DNA of 64,000 bases, from positions 66,681,001 to 66,745,000 of the forward strand of contig NC_083698.1 of the NCBI RefSeq assembly GCF_033118175.1, written 5' to 3'. The position numbers and the translations under genes are program-made. A model generated the notes under the pieces. The model had not been told where the DNA came from. It did not search any database and worked only from the letters and a program-made list of their open reading frames with translations. The DNA comes from Dama dama (Eukaryota; Chordata; Mammalia; Artiodactyla; Cervidae). Positions 1 to 10,420 of this stretch are shown here, in pieces. Positions within the stretch are counted from its first letter, which is position 1, and the number at the start of each line of letters is the position of its first letter.

Positions 1-528
1 CAGCTGAAGGATCGATGAGCTGAGGGCTGGGGGCAGGAGGTGGTGACTTACTTCCTGGGCCCACTCAGGTAGATTTCCCTGAGGTAACAACCACTCCAGG
101 CACTTACCCCGGCAACCGAAGAGCCCATGGGAAGATGCTGCAACATCTCTGTGGTTCTTAAGTACTGTATGCGGTGGAGGCTGGTTGAACCCCGGACAGA
201 GAAGAGGAGGAGAATGCTGGTTTTCTGAAAGGGGCATGTGCTTCCCAGGCTGTTTTATGTTTCCTGAGCTTTTCTACCTCTTGTGATCACTTTCAGCCCT
301 CCACCCACCTCCTCTCCAAATGTAAACTACTAACACTTAATCTTGTGTTAATTACAAATGTATTTCTGAGCCTACCAGATCATCTGCACCTAGCTGTTTC
401 CTCTTTTATCCCATGCCAACCTCACCAAGCATAAATACAGGTCCTTGTTGTCAGTCTTCCTGTGAAGGTTGTAGGATATACGACTCCTTCTATTAAGGAT
501 CCAGCTAAGACTAGACCTGTCCCGGGAG

Positions 529-530
<2 letters not shown>
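1..530. other. Single-copy-looking sequence, no feature seen
   Basis: I see no recognisable repeat, exon structure or RNA gene here. The stretch has ordinary mixed base composition. The frames open on the minus strand across its right part run through the adjacent dinucleotide repeat and encode a His-Thr run, so they are an effect of that repeat. Confidence 0.5.

Positions 531-571
<41 letters not shown>
531..571. repeat. (GT)20 dinucleotide microsatellite
   Basis: About 20 uninterrupted GT units follow a short G-rich lead-in (cccgggagggg). Perfect arrays of this length are usually length-polymorphic in mammals, so this is a plausible marker locus. No SINE is recognisable beside it, unlike three other CA/GT arrays in this window, which abut Bov-tA SINEs. 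Confidence 0.97.
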
Positions 572-572
<1 letters not shown>

Positions 573-1602
573 TATTCTTGTAGTAACTGCAACTGGGTAA
601 GGATAGTATTTGGCAGGCTCATGTTTAAGGAATAGCAAGATAGGGAAAATGCCTGACCATTATCCTCACTGAGATAGAATTTTCCCAGGAAAATACCTTT
701 CTTTGCAATAGGCGAAGGTTTTTTTTTTTACTTCCTTTCTTTTTTGGGGGGCTAGCTAAATGTGTGTGTGTATTTTTGGATCTGGAGAAGCAATGGAATA
801 TACTGACAGTATTTTAATTTTCTTAGTTTTTTTTTTTTTTTTGCTGTCTTCAGGTTAGGTCAATTCGTAGATAGACTTCTACAATGCCAGAAATTTCCTT
901 TTCTGGGGAGGAAATAAAGTAAAATGAATAATCTGTGATATTATTTGATTGTCCCATATAGCTTCAGAAAGGAAATGTGTACAGAAAATATCTGTCTTTG
1001 ACCCTTCCTCTCCCCACCCCTCACCCTGGGGTCAAATTTAGCTTTCAGAGGTAGCCTATAATAAATATCTTTATATTGACACAATGAGTTGGACACTCAT
1101 CAATATTTGAACAACATTGCAAAGTGGATGATATGTGGGAAGCGTTATCTTTGGCTTCTGTGCCTGCCTCTGAAGTGTGGATTGAAGATGGGCTGATTAA
1201 TTCAGAATGTTAAGGCTAGAATGAAATAGTGGGTAGCTCTGAGTTCCGGGCTCTATATATAGACTTTTTTTTGGCTGCTAAACAGTTTGGTGATTCCATT
1301 CACTTCATGCTGCTTTTTAAAGACCTGTGCTCTTTTAGCACACCCACAGGTTTGAATTTCTGTTCCTGTTTGAACAGAAGAAAGGAGCAGTGAATACACA
1401 GGCAAGATAAAGCACAAGAGGAGGCAATCCACTTAGACAACTTCATTTTCAGACGTCCTAAATTCTAAAAGAGGGATGGGTATTATTTAAACCTGTCTTT
1501 CAATTTTCATTTCTACACGATCAGTCTAGGGACAGCGATGTTGCACGGTGACGTCCCTTACATATTTGGAATGATGATTAGAGCTATGAAGGTGTGTGGT
1601 AA
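572..1602. other. Single-copy-looking sequence with T-rich tracts
   Basis: No repeat family or exon is recognised. The stretch holds T runs near 720-730 and 826-842 and a short TG run near 762-770. The poly(T) runs could be decayed tails of minus-strand retroposons, but nothing recognisable adjoins them. Confidence 0.4.
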
Positions 1603-1800
1603 TAACGAATACCATTTATTGAGCATCTACCACATACCAAGAAGCTATGCTCGTGTTTCTCTTTAGTCTCACAATAACTCTACCGGTGGATTCTGAGACT
1701 AAGAGAAATTATGGCACTTGCTCCAAATTACACAGTTAGTGAGTAGCAGGACAGCACTCACACCCGGGTCGGGCTGACTGCGTCGGGCGGTGCTGTTTCA
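1603..1800 (-). mobile_element. MIR SINE, reverse orientation
   Basis: Read on the plus strand the segment follows the reverse complement of the MIR consensus: 'tttattgagcatctacc', then a block like 'ctcacaataactct', the core-like 'gagactaagagaaatt', and 'attacacagttagtgagtag' with 'cacccgggtc'. MIR is an ancient tRNA-derived mammalian SINE. Its right end grades directly into the CpG-rich patch, and the final 30 bases are unusually rich in CpG for a MIR. Confidence 0.8.
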
Positions 1801-1995
1801 GCCTCGTTGCGGGCGCCACCTGATCCCGCCAGCACGGCGCATGCGCCAGGCCCGCCCTGCGCCTGGGGAGCGCCTCTCTGCCTTTGTCCGCCGGGCTGAG
1901 CCTTTGTCCGCCGGGCTGAGCCTTTGTCCGCCGGGCTGAGCCTTTGTCCGCCGGGCTGAGCCTTTGTCCGCCCCGGCCGGTGTCGGCTCCAGGTC
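1768..1995. promoter_or_regulatory. Short CpG-rich patch (CpG-island-like)
   Basis: By hand I count roughly 25-30 CpG dinucleotides in about 230 bases, with G+C near two thirds, while the flanks are AT-rich and almost CpG-free. The left part is unique (for example 'cgttgcgggcgccacc') and the right part is a 20-bp tandem repeat. Retained CpG in a mammal implies germline hypomethylation or a recent origin. It could be a small promoter-type island or simply an expanded GC-rich minisatellite. No TATA box, splice donor or convincing ATG-initiated frame was found with it. Confidence 0.5.
1881..1972. repeat. 20-bp GC-rich minisatellite, 4.6 copies
   Basis: The unit 'cctttgtccgccgggctgag' occurs four times without a single mismatch at 1881, 1901, 1921 and 1941, followed by a 12-base partial fifth copy. 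Perfect identity between units points to recent expansion or ongoing homogenisation. Because 20 is not a multiple of three, any translation has a 60-base period; the minus-strand frame across it has no ATG at its 5' end and is not a credible gene. Confidence 0.97.
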
Positions 1996-3591
1996 CAGAA
2001 GCAGCTGGGCTTTGTTTTCTTGTGTGTTGTGTTGTTTGCGAGCCCTTTACTCCCTGAATGGTTTCTTCAGCGAACAATGAAGAGATATTTAATGTTACCG
2101 AAATGTATGTTCACACTCTTGTGAGATAAACTGATTCTTGGGGTTCAGACACAAAAGTCGGCTAACAGAGCCGCAGAACTGTTGGCAAGGAGTAACATTT
2201 AATAGGTTGTTACAGAAACACCTGGTAGCATAATGAGTTACGTGAGATGAGAGAACCAAATACGTGGACTTCTGGGCTGTAGAAACAGCAGTAAAATGGT
2301 GATTGCACAAGCCCGTGACGCTGATCTCTTGCTCTGATTTTTTTTTTTTTTTTTTACGATGCATTCTTTGAGATACCGTTCCTATTTTTAATCATGCCTT
2401 ACTCTTTTTAAAACACGATCCTTCTCCTATCAAATATGATTGATTTTAAATTGCTTTTAAGAATAACTGTTTTTAGGAATACTGTTTCAGAGAACAGTTT
2501 ACAGAAATCTCTACCATGATAGTTTCTTGTTAATAAACGCTATTGGGGAAGTTGTAAATTACCCAGGGTCTAGAATTAGAATCCTTAACAAGAGTACTGC
2601 TGATTTAATGTCAGCTGTAAGAAATGAAAACATAGAAAGGAAATTTGAATTTGCTTGGTCATTTTATTTTCAAAAATGCATTGAAATGATAAAGCAAGGC
2701 TTTGTATCGTGTTACCTAGCTTTGCTTTTGACACTTATTTACATTTCCTAAATACTGCAAAAAAAAAAAAAAAGCCAGAATCCTAATTATTGTAAGTTTA
2801 AGCCTTTCTCCCTCCTCTTCCTTCCCCCCACCCCCCTTCTTTCTCCCTGGTGGGAATGAGACAAGCACTTAAAAATATATATTAATCTTTTTATTTGTTT
2901 ACAGATGTTATTTGAAGTTTAGCTTCCATACTTTTCTCCCTTTTTTATTAAAAAATAAAATGTTTATCTTGAAGCCAGTCTTGTTGAAGACTAAGAGAGA
3001 GACATATCTTAGTTATAAGGCATTTTTATAGAGACTCTGATAGCAAATGAATTGAGAGAAATGCTGTTTGATGCACCATGGAAATGTAATGTTACTGTCT
3101 TCCTGTCAATGTAACCTGGAGTGATATATAGCCACCTCTCCCTGGCATGGGAGATTAATGAAATGACTAATTTTGCACACTGAGAGTGGGTAACATAACT
3201 CTTAAGTTGATTTGTGTAAAGGGTGGAGCTGACTTTAAAAAGCATATCATAGTATCTAGTCATTTTGGTGACATTCAAACTGCTATTTCTGCCCTATTCA
3301 AGGCAGGCTGCCCAAAACCTCTCCGCCTCTTTCGTGGTGGTACCAAGATGACACTGTGACTATAGCTGAACTCTCATCCACTATCAGATGATATGCCCTT
3401 TCAATGATTGCACTTGCCAGTTAATAAAGTTACTTGGTACTTTAATTTGTTTTTAAAGGAATAAATGTATACTGCATTTTTAAAGATTCAACCATTTTTT
3501 GGAGGCAGTTTCACCTCCACTTCTTTCAATTATTTATACTACCTAAGGTGCAAGGGCTTCTCCTTTTGTAGCTCACGTGATTTGTTTCTGT
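1996..3591. other. Single-copy-looking sequence
   Basis: No family recognised. It contains a T run at about 2338-2355 and an A run at about 2759-2774, a C-rich run near 2825-2838, and otherwise AT-rich sequence. Small open frames have no supporting splice or promoter context. Confidence 0.4.
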
Positions 3592-3690
3592 GGTAGCTAA
3601 GAGAATGGGCTTTGGAGGAAGACTGATGAGGTTCAAATTCTCCCCCAGTACTGCTGCAAAACACAGTGCCTGGCACAGAGTACAATTATT
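3592..3690 (+). mobile_element. MIR SINE fragment with internal deletion
   Basis: The left part resembles the MIR head ('gagaatgggctttggag...gaggttcaaattc') and the right part resembles the MIR 3' end ('acagtgcctggcacagagta'); the middle of the consensus is missing. It is followed by a short ATT run at about 3685-3699. Old mammalian SINE; the identification is by consensus memory. Confidence 0.55.
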
Positions 3691-3747
3691 ATTATTATTT
3701 TTTAAACAAACTTTCTGAGTGTTTTGGTTCAGTACTTTTCTCTAGAC

Positions 3748-3944
3748 CAGTGGTCCCCAACCTTTTTGGCACCAGGGACCGGTTTCATGGAAGACAGTTT
3801 TTCCACAGGCTGGCGTCGGGAGGCAGGGATGGTTTCCAGATGATTCAAATGTGTTATATTTATTGTGCACTTTATTTCTATTAGTATTACATCAGCTCCA
3901 CCTCAGATCATCAGGCGTTAGATCTCAGAGGTTGGGGACCCCTG
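3748..3944. mobile_element. Complete non-autonomous hAT-type DNA transposon, 197 bp
   Basis: The terminal inverted repeats are visible: 'cagtggtccccaacct' at the left end and 'aggttggggacccctg' at the right, matching at 15 of 16 positions when inverted. The element is flanked by an 8-bp target-site duplication, ctctagac (3740-3747) and ctctaaac (3945-3952), one mismatch. Eight-base duplications are the hallmark of the hAT superfamily. The interior contains the stretch 'ttatttctattagtattac' known from old mammalian hAT relics. It encodes nothing. Confidence 0.88.
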
Positions 3945-4029
3945 CTCTAAACACCCTATGTTAACAGAGACCATCGATCATCAGTGGCCACTAATATCAC
4001 AGAAAAAGACAACCAGATATCATGATGAT

Positions 4030-4655
4030 TCTGATGGAAGTACGTGACACCTCTAATAAAGTGCTCTTGTCAAAAAATCAAACCTGAATCTAATCAGGCT
4101 CAATCCACCACCACTGCTCAGAAAATAATAGGGTACAGAGGGCAAAACCAGAATGTGGGAAACTCTAGGACAGATGACTCTATGTCTTCAAGAAGTGAAT
4201 GGCCAGGAAAATTAAAGTGGGGAAACAAGGACCTATAGACTAAAGAAGATACGAGTCATGACAACCAACTGCAACATATGGACCTTATTGGGACAATTCA
4301 AACAAACTGTAAAAAGCATTTAGGAGACAACTGGGAAAAATGAACACTGAGTGGATATTTGATGAAATTAAAGAACTACTGTTAATGTTTTGTGGTGATA
4401 ATGGTTTTGGATTTGCGGATTTTTTAAAGTTTATTTTTAGAAAGGTGTACTTAAATATTTTGGAGATATGCACATAAGTATAATATTTATTTAAAATTTG
4501 TGGGTGAAATGATATGATGTCTGACTATAGAGGAAATAAAATAGCTCTGAGTTAGTAATTATTGAAGCTCCATGATGGGTAGGGAGGGATATTTAATACT
4601 GTTCTCTCTACTTTAATGCCTGCTGACATTTTCCTTGAGAAAAACTAAAACAAAA
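4030..4655 (+). mobile_element. L1M LINE, 3' untranslated region fragment
   Basis: The order of blocks follows old mammalian L1 3' ends: 'gacaaccaactgcaacatat', 'ggacaattcaaacaaactgt', 'actgagtggatatttgatga', 'gaaatgatatgatgtctg', and finally 'ttctctctactttaatg' with 'gacattttcc'. Divergence is high and no coding potential remains. It lies in the same orientation as the window. Confidence 0.75.
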
Positions 4656-6342
4656 GAATGCAAAACATTCTTAACCACCAAAGGCAAAAACTCTGCCAAA
4701 ATTTAGTAGGCACTTGATCTAAAGCAGCAAACTCCCAGAATGCCTTAGCACCTGATCTTTTCCATCCACATCATGGTGCCTGTTTCTAAGTCATTGATTA
4801 CAAGAGGCTTCCCTACTCAGGTGGGTGATTTTCCCCCCACCATGGTTTATTATCCTTAACAGAATTTGAGAAAATGGCTGTCTCAGGTTAGTTTCTGTCA
4901 CCTGCCTCTGAGGTCAAATACTGCTATCAGGAGTTGACAGTTGCTATTTGGCTCTAGTACTTAAGGTCACGGTCATTCCATTATCTTCCCAAGACTGCAA
5001 TTTTTGAATCTGACTTTACTGGATATCAGGTGCTCAGTTGGCCGTCTTTTTATAGATGACATCAATATCAAGTGGTATAAGAAAGCTTTCCCAAACCATG
5101 ATTGCCTTATTCATCAACTCATAAAACTGATCAGGAAAATGTGCAGGAATCTGTTAATGTGGTAATTAGGAAATCAATCTAAAACCTACCTTTGTTGAAT
5201 AAATAGGTGTTGAAAAAGGAGTGGTGATAAAGTTCCAACAAACAAATGCATTTTACTATTTAATTTGCTCTTCTTTCTCTTGACCTATACTTTTTGCTCT
5301 GTGACAGTCTCTCCAGATAGCAACTAAGAATACTTCTCTTATCTGAGTGAAGATAGCCATAATTTGATTGCCTGGGTTCCTTTTGTTGTTATTTTCCTAT
5401 CTTGAAGAAATGGGGCATAAGATTCCAAGGTTGTTAAAAGAAATCCAGAGCTAAAAAATTAGATACATTAAAAAAAATTTTTTTAAAATTATCAATTCAT
5501 TTGGCATAAATAAGATCCTGTCTTTCTTTATGCCATCACATTTTATCAAGACGGGCAACATAAGTTTTTCAGAAATAATAATCAGTTTATTAGAATTTTG
5601 GACCAAAACATTTAGTGTTTACATGAAAGAAAAATACTTATTAAAATCACCATATTGGGGAATTCTGATTAGCTCTTAAAAATCCGTGGCTGCATTAAAG
5701 GTTGAAAGGATAAGTAAATGATACAAACATTATATCAGAGAAAGAATTGTGTGAATATAGTTAAAATTTATTTAAAAATTCCACATATTTAATGAAGGAT
5801 GTTACATTTCAATATGAGTTTGGAATTTAAGAGTTTCTGATCCCTGCCAGCTTTAGAAGTTTCTGTAGAGCACTGTTTCACTCTTCTTTTCAAATCTTCA
5901 CTACCCATGTGTTCCTGGTTCCTGATAGCAAATCAAATGTCTGTTGGTTGCTCTCTCCACCTCCTTACAGTGGTCTCGGGGCCAGCGTGGTCACACATCT
6001 GCATGGACCAGGAGTCTCCCTTCTCCGTTTGTCTAACTCCTTTGCATTCAGCAAGAGCCAGTTTCACTGTTACTTCTTCGGTGAAGTTTTCTACTTTGCT
6101 ACCACATACCTCCCACCTCCCCAGATGACTTCTACTCCTTCTCAGGACTTAATCTGCTGTGTAAACACTGCAGAGTTTAGATAACCCCCAAACTCAGGTC
6201 TGAACTCCCCCCAGGTCTCACGGGGTTGCTCAAAAGGCCCCCATGGATGTTTACTGAATAAAGGTGTTTCCTGTTTCCCTTTGGCCTCCATTTTGTCTTC
6301 TGAGTCGCCTTCTCTATTTGCATTGTAGGGTGCCCTTTGCTT
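4656..6342. other. Mostly single-copy-looking sequence; possible weak L2 near 6000-6140
   Basis: Nothing is recognised with confidence. A stretch near 6000-6140 with 'cctttgcattcagc' and 'cttcttcggtgaag' is reminiscent of the L2 3' region in plus orientation but is too diverged to call. An A/T palindrome-like run lies near 5470-5487. Confidence 0.35.
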
Positions 6343-6391
6343 CTTGGGGTGGGGGTGTTGGGGTGGGGGTATTGGTGGTGGTGGTGGGCTC
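6343..6391 (+). repeat. G-rich imperfect repeat with G-quadruplex-type pattern
   Basis: The strand carries two near copies of 'ttggggtgggggt' followed by GGT triplets. Runs of four and five G separated by one to three bases satisfy the usual G-quadruplex pattern. No gene or promoter is recognised beside it. Confidence 0.75.
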
Positions 6392-6414
6392 CTTTCAATT
6401 AACCCTTTAGCACC

Positions 6415-6545
6415 TCATACCCACCCTGAGCAGTGGATACAGGAGCTGTAGCCCTGAGTGTACAGAGGCAGACAGTTTACCCAAGGTCCAGCATCAATCT
6501 GTGGGAGAAATGTGACTGCTACTCAGAACCCGGTGTTCTCCTAGG
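6415..6545 (-). mobile_element. Probable MIR SINE fragment, reverse orientation
   Basis: The order 'tgtacagaggcagacagttt', 'acccaaggtccagca' and 'cagaacccggtgttct' resembles the reverse complement of the MIR core and head. The match is poor in between, so the call is tentative. Confidence 0.45.
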
Positions 6546-7082
6546 ATAGGTGGATGACTTTGTTTTGCTTCTTGTTTGTACCAAGCAGCTGTGAAAATAA
6601 TTTAAATATTAGCAATATTTCTTACATATTCCCCACTTCTGAGAGATAAGACTCGATCCATTGTTCATTGTTCCACAGCAACCCTGTGGATGACTCTGAA
6701 GCTGTGTACAAAGCATTGGGCCTCAACTCTCTCCATGGACTCCTGGGGCTCCTGGAAGGGGAAGTGACCTGAGATGTGGGTGAATCACCTCTGAGTTCTG
6801 GGTGCTACTGTGTTTAAGAGTAGGAGTCACAGTGGAGAAAGGAAACTATACCACTGTCTCTCGCGTTTCTCTTTCTTATTGCAGTACTTTGGAGTCATGA
6901 GTATTTTCACTGAAGTATGTCACTAAAATGTGACAAACTCCATTTCATAAGTTTGACTGCCTCTACTGGAACAGAGTAGCCGAGTTCCTTACAGAAGAGA
7001 GAATCACCCAGGCCAGGCAGTCACTGAGTCAGGTCTGAAATCTCCAGCCTGCCTTGTCTTTTGGGGGTATCTATGTGACTGG
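6546..7082. other. Single-copy-looking sequence
   Basis: No repeat, exon structure or RNA gene recognised. Confidence 0.4.
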
Positions 7083-7150
7083 CGTGCTGCGATTCATGGG
7101 GTCTCAGAGTCGGACACGACTGAGCAACTGAACTGAACTGAACTGAACTG
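7083..7150 (+). mobile_element. 68-bp truncated BovB/Bov-A 3' end with pentanucleotide tail
   Basis: The sequence 'gtgctgcgattcatggggtc' through 'cggacacgactgagc' is the conserved 3' end shared by BovB LINEs and the SINEs they mobilise, followed by about five ACTGA-type pentamers. It is bracketed by an exact 10-bp duplication, atgtgactgg, at 7073-7082 and 7151-7160. This is therefore an extremely 5'-truncated but genuine retrotransposition product rather than a broken longer copy. Confidence 0.9.
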
Positions 7151-7160
7151 ATGTGACTGG

Positions 7161-7851
7161 TGTTTCAGGGTTGAAGTTAGATGCATTCCCTATGAACACA
7201 ATTCTATCCAGCTAAAAAGAGTTAGACCAAGGACTCCACGTGTAAATTGCACATGACTCTGCATCCCAGTTTACAATAAACATGTCATAAAAATTGCTTA
7301 GCCGAGAGTTGCTCTGCAGCACTGTTTAGCAGCTTGCTTCCAATATTGCATTTACAAAAATTACATATTTCATATAATCAGGCCTGTCTCTTACTTAATC
7401 ATCCCACACATCATATAAATCTTTAAAATGGACAGGTCTATAAATCACTAGCATTTTTCATTTACCACTTATTCTAAGCCAGGCAGTTTCTTATTTAAAT
7501 TGCCATACGAATAAATCTAATAATCCTTATTCACTTACATCATCTCAAACTTTAAATCTTATTCCAGCTGAGGTCATAAGTGAAATCAGTATTGAGGGCA
7601 AAACTAGCAGCTGTAACAACTATAATAGCTTGCCAAATTATATTAAAGGGCCCAAATAACATTAAAAAAATGAGGAAGAATTGAATTACATTATTAAAGT
7701 GTGATCTGCTGAATCAGGCAAATGCAGGGCCTAAACAGAGCTCCTGAATAGTGTGTAGCTCCTGTGTGGGGCTTGTGCCAATTGGAAGAGAGAGACACTT
7801 GCCTGAACTCTCATCTACACACCTCAGTTAAGATCTAGATCAGAATTTCTC
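7161..7851. other. Single-copy-looking AT-rich sequence
   Basis: No repeat is recognised across nearly 700 bases. The text is rich in ATTA/TAAT-type words and has few C/G runs. That texture would suit a conserved non-coding element, but I cannot test conservation here. Confidence 0.35.
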
Positions 7852-8035
7852 AATTCTGACACTTTGTGTCAGGCAAGTGTGTCTTGTGGGAGCCTGTCCT
7901 ATGCATAGTAGGATGTTTAACGGCATCCCTGGTCCCTGTCCCCTACCCCCAGTTGCGATGATCAAAAATTTCTCCATTGTCAAATCTCCCCTGCAGGAAA
8001 AATTATCCCTGTTGAAAACTACTGGCCTCGATGAT
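7852..8035 (-). mobile_element. MER20 hAT-type DNA transposon fossil, reverse orientation
   Basis: Read forward it follows the reverse complement of MER20: 'tttctcaattctgacac', 'gtaggatgtttaacggcatc', 'cctggtccctgtcc' and the terminal 'gttgaaaactactg'. MER20 is an old non-autonomous mammalian element; no target-site duplication is clear. Confidence 0.75.
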
Positions 8036-10238
8036 CCAACAGGATTGAACTGGGGCCTCTTGCAGGGAGAACCCAGGATGTTCTGATGACTCCAGGTTTC
8101 ATAGACAGATGTGCTCCAGATCGCCCCACTTTCTGTAACATCAGTGCTGCCCGCTTTGGTGGGTGAACAGTGAGTCCACTACAGTTCTCTGATTAATGGA
8201 GGGGGTAATGGAGAGAGGGACAAGGGGAAGGAACCACAAAAAGGAGAGTAGGGAGAACATTCAGTGAACAGGTCATCTCTCTGAACTCACGCACAATGCC
8301 TCTCATGTTGGGGGCAGACCTTTCCTCACCTTTCCCATCGAATTAGCACTCAAGGGCATCACAGCCCTGACACTCACAGCCGCTCTATCAGCATGGCTGT
8401 GGGGTACAAATGATTTTTGTATGCAACTTACATGGTTCAGAAAGGTCATGTGATTTCGTAGCGATCAAAGGAAAATGGTGACTGTTTGTCAAGGGGACTT
8501 GCAAATTTGAATAATTGGTTCATGAGAAATTTAGGATTATCAGGCATGTACAAATGCTGAGGATGAGGAATCTGGCTTCCTCTCTTCTTACGGCTGGCAG
8601 ATTGTATCTTATGATGGCTGGCAGAACTGCCGATAGTTCATCTCCAAGCACTGGAAGGAACTGGCTGCAATTAGTTTTCCCAGAAAGATTCTGCCAGGTC
8701 TTTGACAGACTAAGGACTTATTCCCCATATAAATCATTCTTGCTCTGCCACCTTAAGTGCACACACTTTTCTAGAAGGGCATCCATCCTGAATCACCCAA
8801 GCCTAAATAAAGCAAATAATGCCATTACAATTTGAAGATGAAACTCACTGACAACTCAGGGTAACAGAGTGCTGGCTGAGGGGCTTGGTGGTGGTGGTGG
8901 AGGTGGGGATCTGTAAGTACGGGTTGGCAGTACCCCATGCTTAACTAACGGGAATGGTGATATCATTTATTCTGGGGACCAAAAAGACAGAACCAGGAAT
9001 CAGTCTCAGAATGCAATCTGTTGTGTTCAGGAACTCTCCTTTTTGAAAGGTTTTTGTTTAGTACTGAGAATGGTAAAGCCATTCCATTGTCTTAAACCTG
9101 TGGTGACTTCTGGGTCATTGAGTTGTCGAGCCAATTCACTCCCTACAGGAAAGAGGTTATTAATCTAGCTCAATTTTACCTGTAATTTTGGGAACGTCAC
9201 TCCATCTTTTCTTTTGTTTCACTGTATAAAACAGTATTTTCATTTGTGCTCTTTTAGAAATGAATTTAAAGCTCTCAGTTATTTCATTTAGTCATTGTAT
9301 GGAAGACACAGATCATGCGTTCTGGTGCCTTCCTACCTAATGAAAATGCTCCAGGATGCCTTATTTTTAAGGTGGCATTATTACTTCAAACACAGTGTAT
9401 ATATCTCCCCACAGCCTATTTTCTACGTGTCTGCCAGTAGATGGAGTCAGGACGAGAAGGCAGGGAGTATCAGATGCTTTCTTGGTGGTGTCGGGCCCCC
9501 TTGCAATGGACGTCACTATCTCAACCTCTGCTTTATCTTTCTACCAGCAATGAATATTGGCAGTACTTGGCACCGAGGCTCTTAGAGTGCTTTCTACACC
9601 TTTGTGAAACATGCTAATGTGTTTTCTGAGTTCCAGCACTGATACTCTGTGACTCCAAGACCTGGAATAAAGAGGAAGAGATGGACAGACAAGATTCCTT
9701 GGCCTCTAAATTGCACCATCCGTGGGCTCTGCTCATCACCAAGGACATGAACCCCTTCATTCAAGGTCCCATGTCAGCAGTATGGGGAGCTTGTGCTGTT
9801 TGAGAAAACTCTTTTTTCAAATAAACTTCTACCAGTAACATCGTTGCCTTCTTAGGAAAGTATCAAATACTTTTAAGTCAGACAAGCGGCCAGCTGTGTA
9901 AACAGTGCATTCACTGACTTACCCTCTAATCAGGGAAGATTACTAAGCCAATGCCTATTTTATTGACAGAGCATTTTGTGTCTCAATAAGAATATTTTGC
10001 ATTTTAATGACCCTTTTCATTCTAAGAAAGGAAACATTTATAGGCCCAAATCAGCCTGTTTTTCTCCATAATTCTTGGTGCCTGAGGTGATAATATTCAG
10101 GCTCTGATGTTGGCACTTGAACCATTGTGGTGGGATAACACCCTATATGAGATTTTACTCTGGAGGCCCAGAGAATTTGTCATGGCTTATAAAATGGGCT
10201 AATTGCTAGACTGCTTGCTGCTGGTGGCAGAATCTCTC
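8036..10238. other. Single-copy-looking sequence, 2.2 kb
   Basis: No interspersed repeat is recognised. A small GGT-rich tract lies near 8885-8910. An AATAAA with a following C/A-rich stretch occurs near 9820 but has no recognisable upstream exon. Short open frames here have no supporting features. Confidence 0.4.
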
Positions 10239-10257
10239 TTTTTTTTTTTTTTTTTTT
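10239..10257. repeat. Poly(T) run followed by AT-rich palindromic tract
   Basis: Nineteen T residues are followed at about 10280-10305 by an AT-only stretch dominated by ATAT and TTAT words that can fold on itself. It could mark the tail of an old minus-strand retroposon. Confidence 0.8.
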
Positions 10258-10299
10258 ATTCATGCCTAGTTCAAGCCGATAATATATATTATTATATAT

Positions 10300-10420
10300 A
10301 ATAACATTGATCACTTCCATTAGGCACTGCTCTATATCAGGCACAGTGCTACACACTTTACATACATCTTGTTTAAATCTCATAGCAGCTCCATGAGGTC
10401 CTGAGCTGGCTGCTAGTCTA
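10300..10420 (-). mobile_element. MIR SINE fragment, reverse orientation
   Basis: The blocks 'tatatcaggcacagtgct', 'acactttacatacatc' and 'aatctcatagcagctccatg' match the reverse complement of the MIR 3' half. The head is absent or too diverged. Confidence 0.7.

Noticed and set aside
390..638. Frames with a His-Thr run over the GT microsatellite
   Set aside because: The dipeptide run is the translation of the dinucleotide repeat; no gene signals.
1881..1972. Regular 20-bp repeats resembling a CRISPR array
   Set aside because: Units are directly abutting with no spacers and the genome is mammalian; it is a minisatellite.
1736..2077. 113-codon minus-strand frame across the CpG-rich patch, with a repeated peptide
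   Set aside because: It has no ATG at its 5' end, the peptide repeat is a by-product of the 20-bp minisatellite, and it also runs through a MIR.
9800..9850. AATAAA followed by downstream C/T-rich sequence as a gene 3' end
   Set aside because: No upstream exon or open frame with matching orientation could be supported; AATAAA is frequent by chance in AT-rich DNA.
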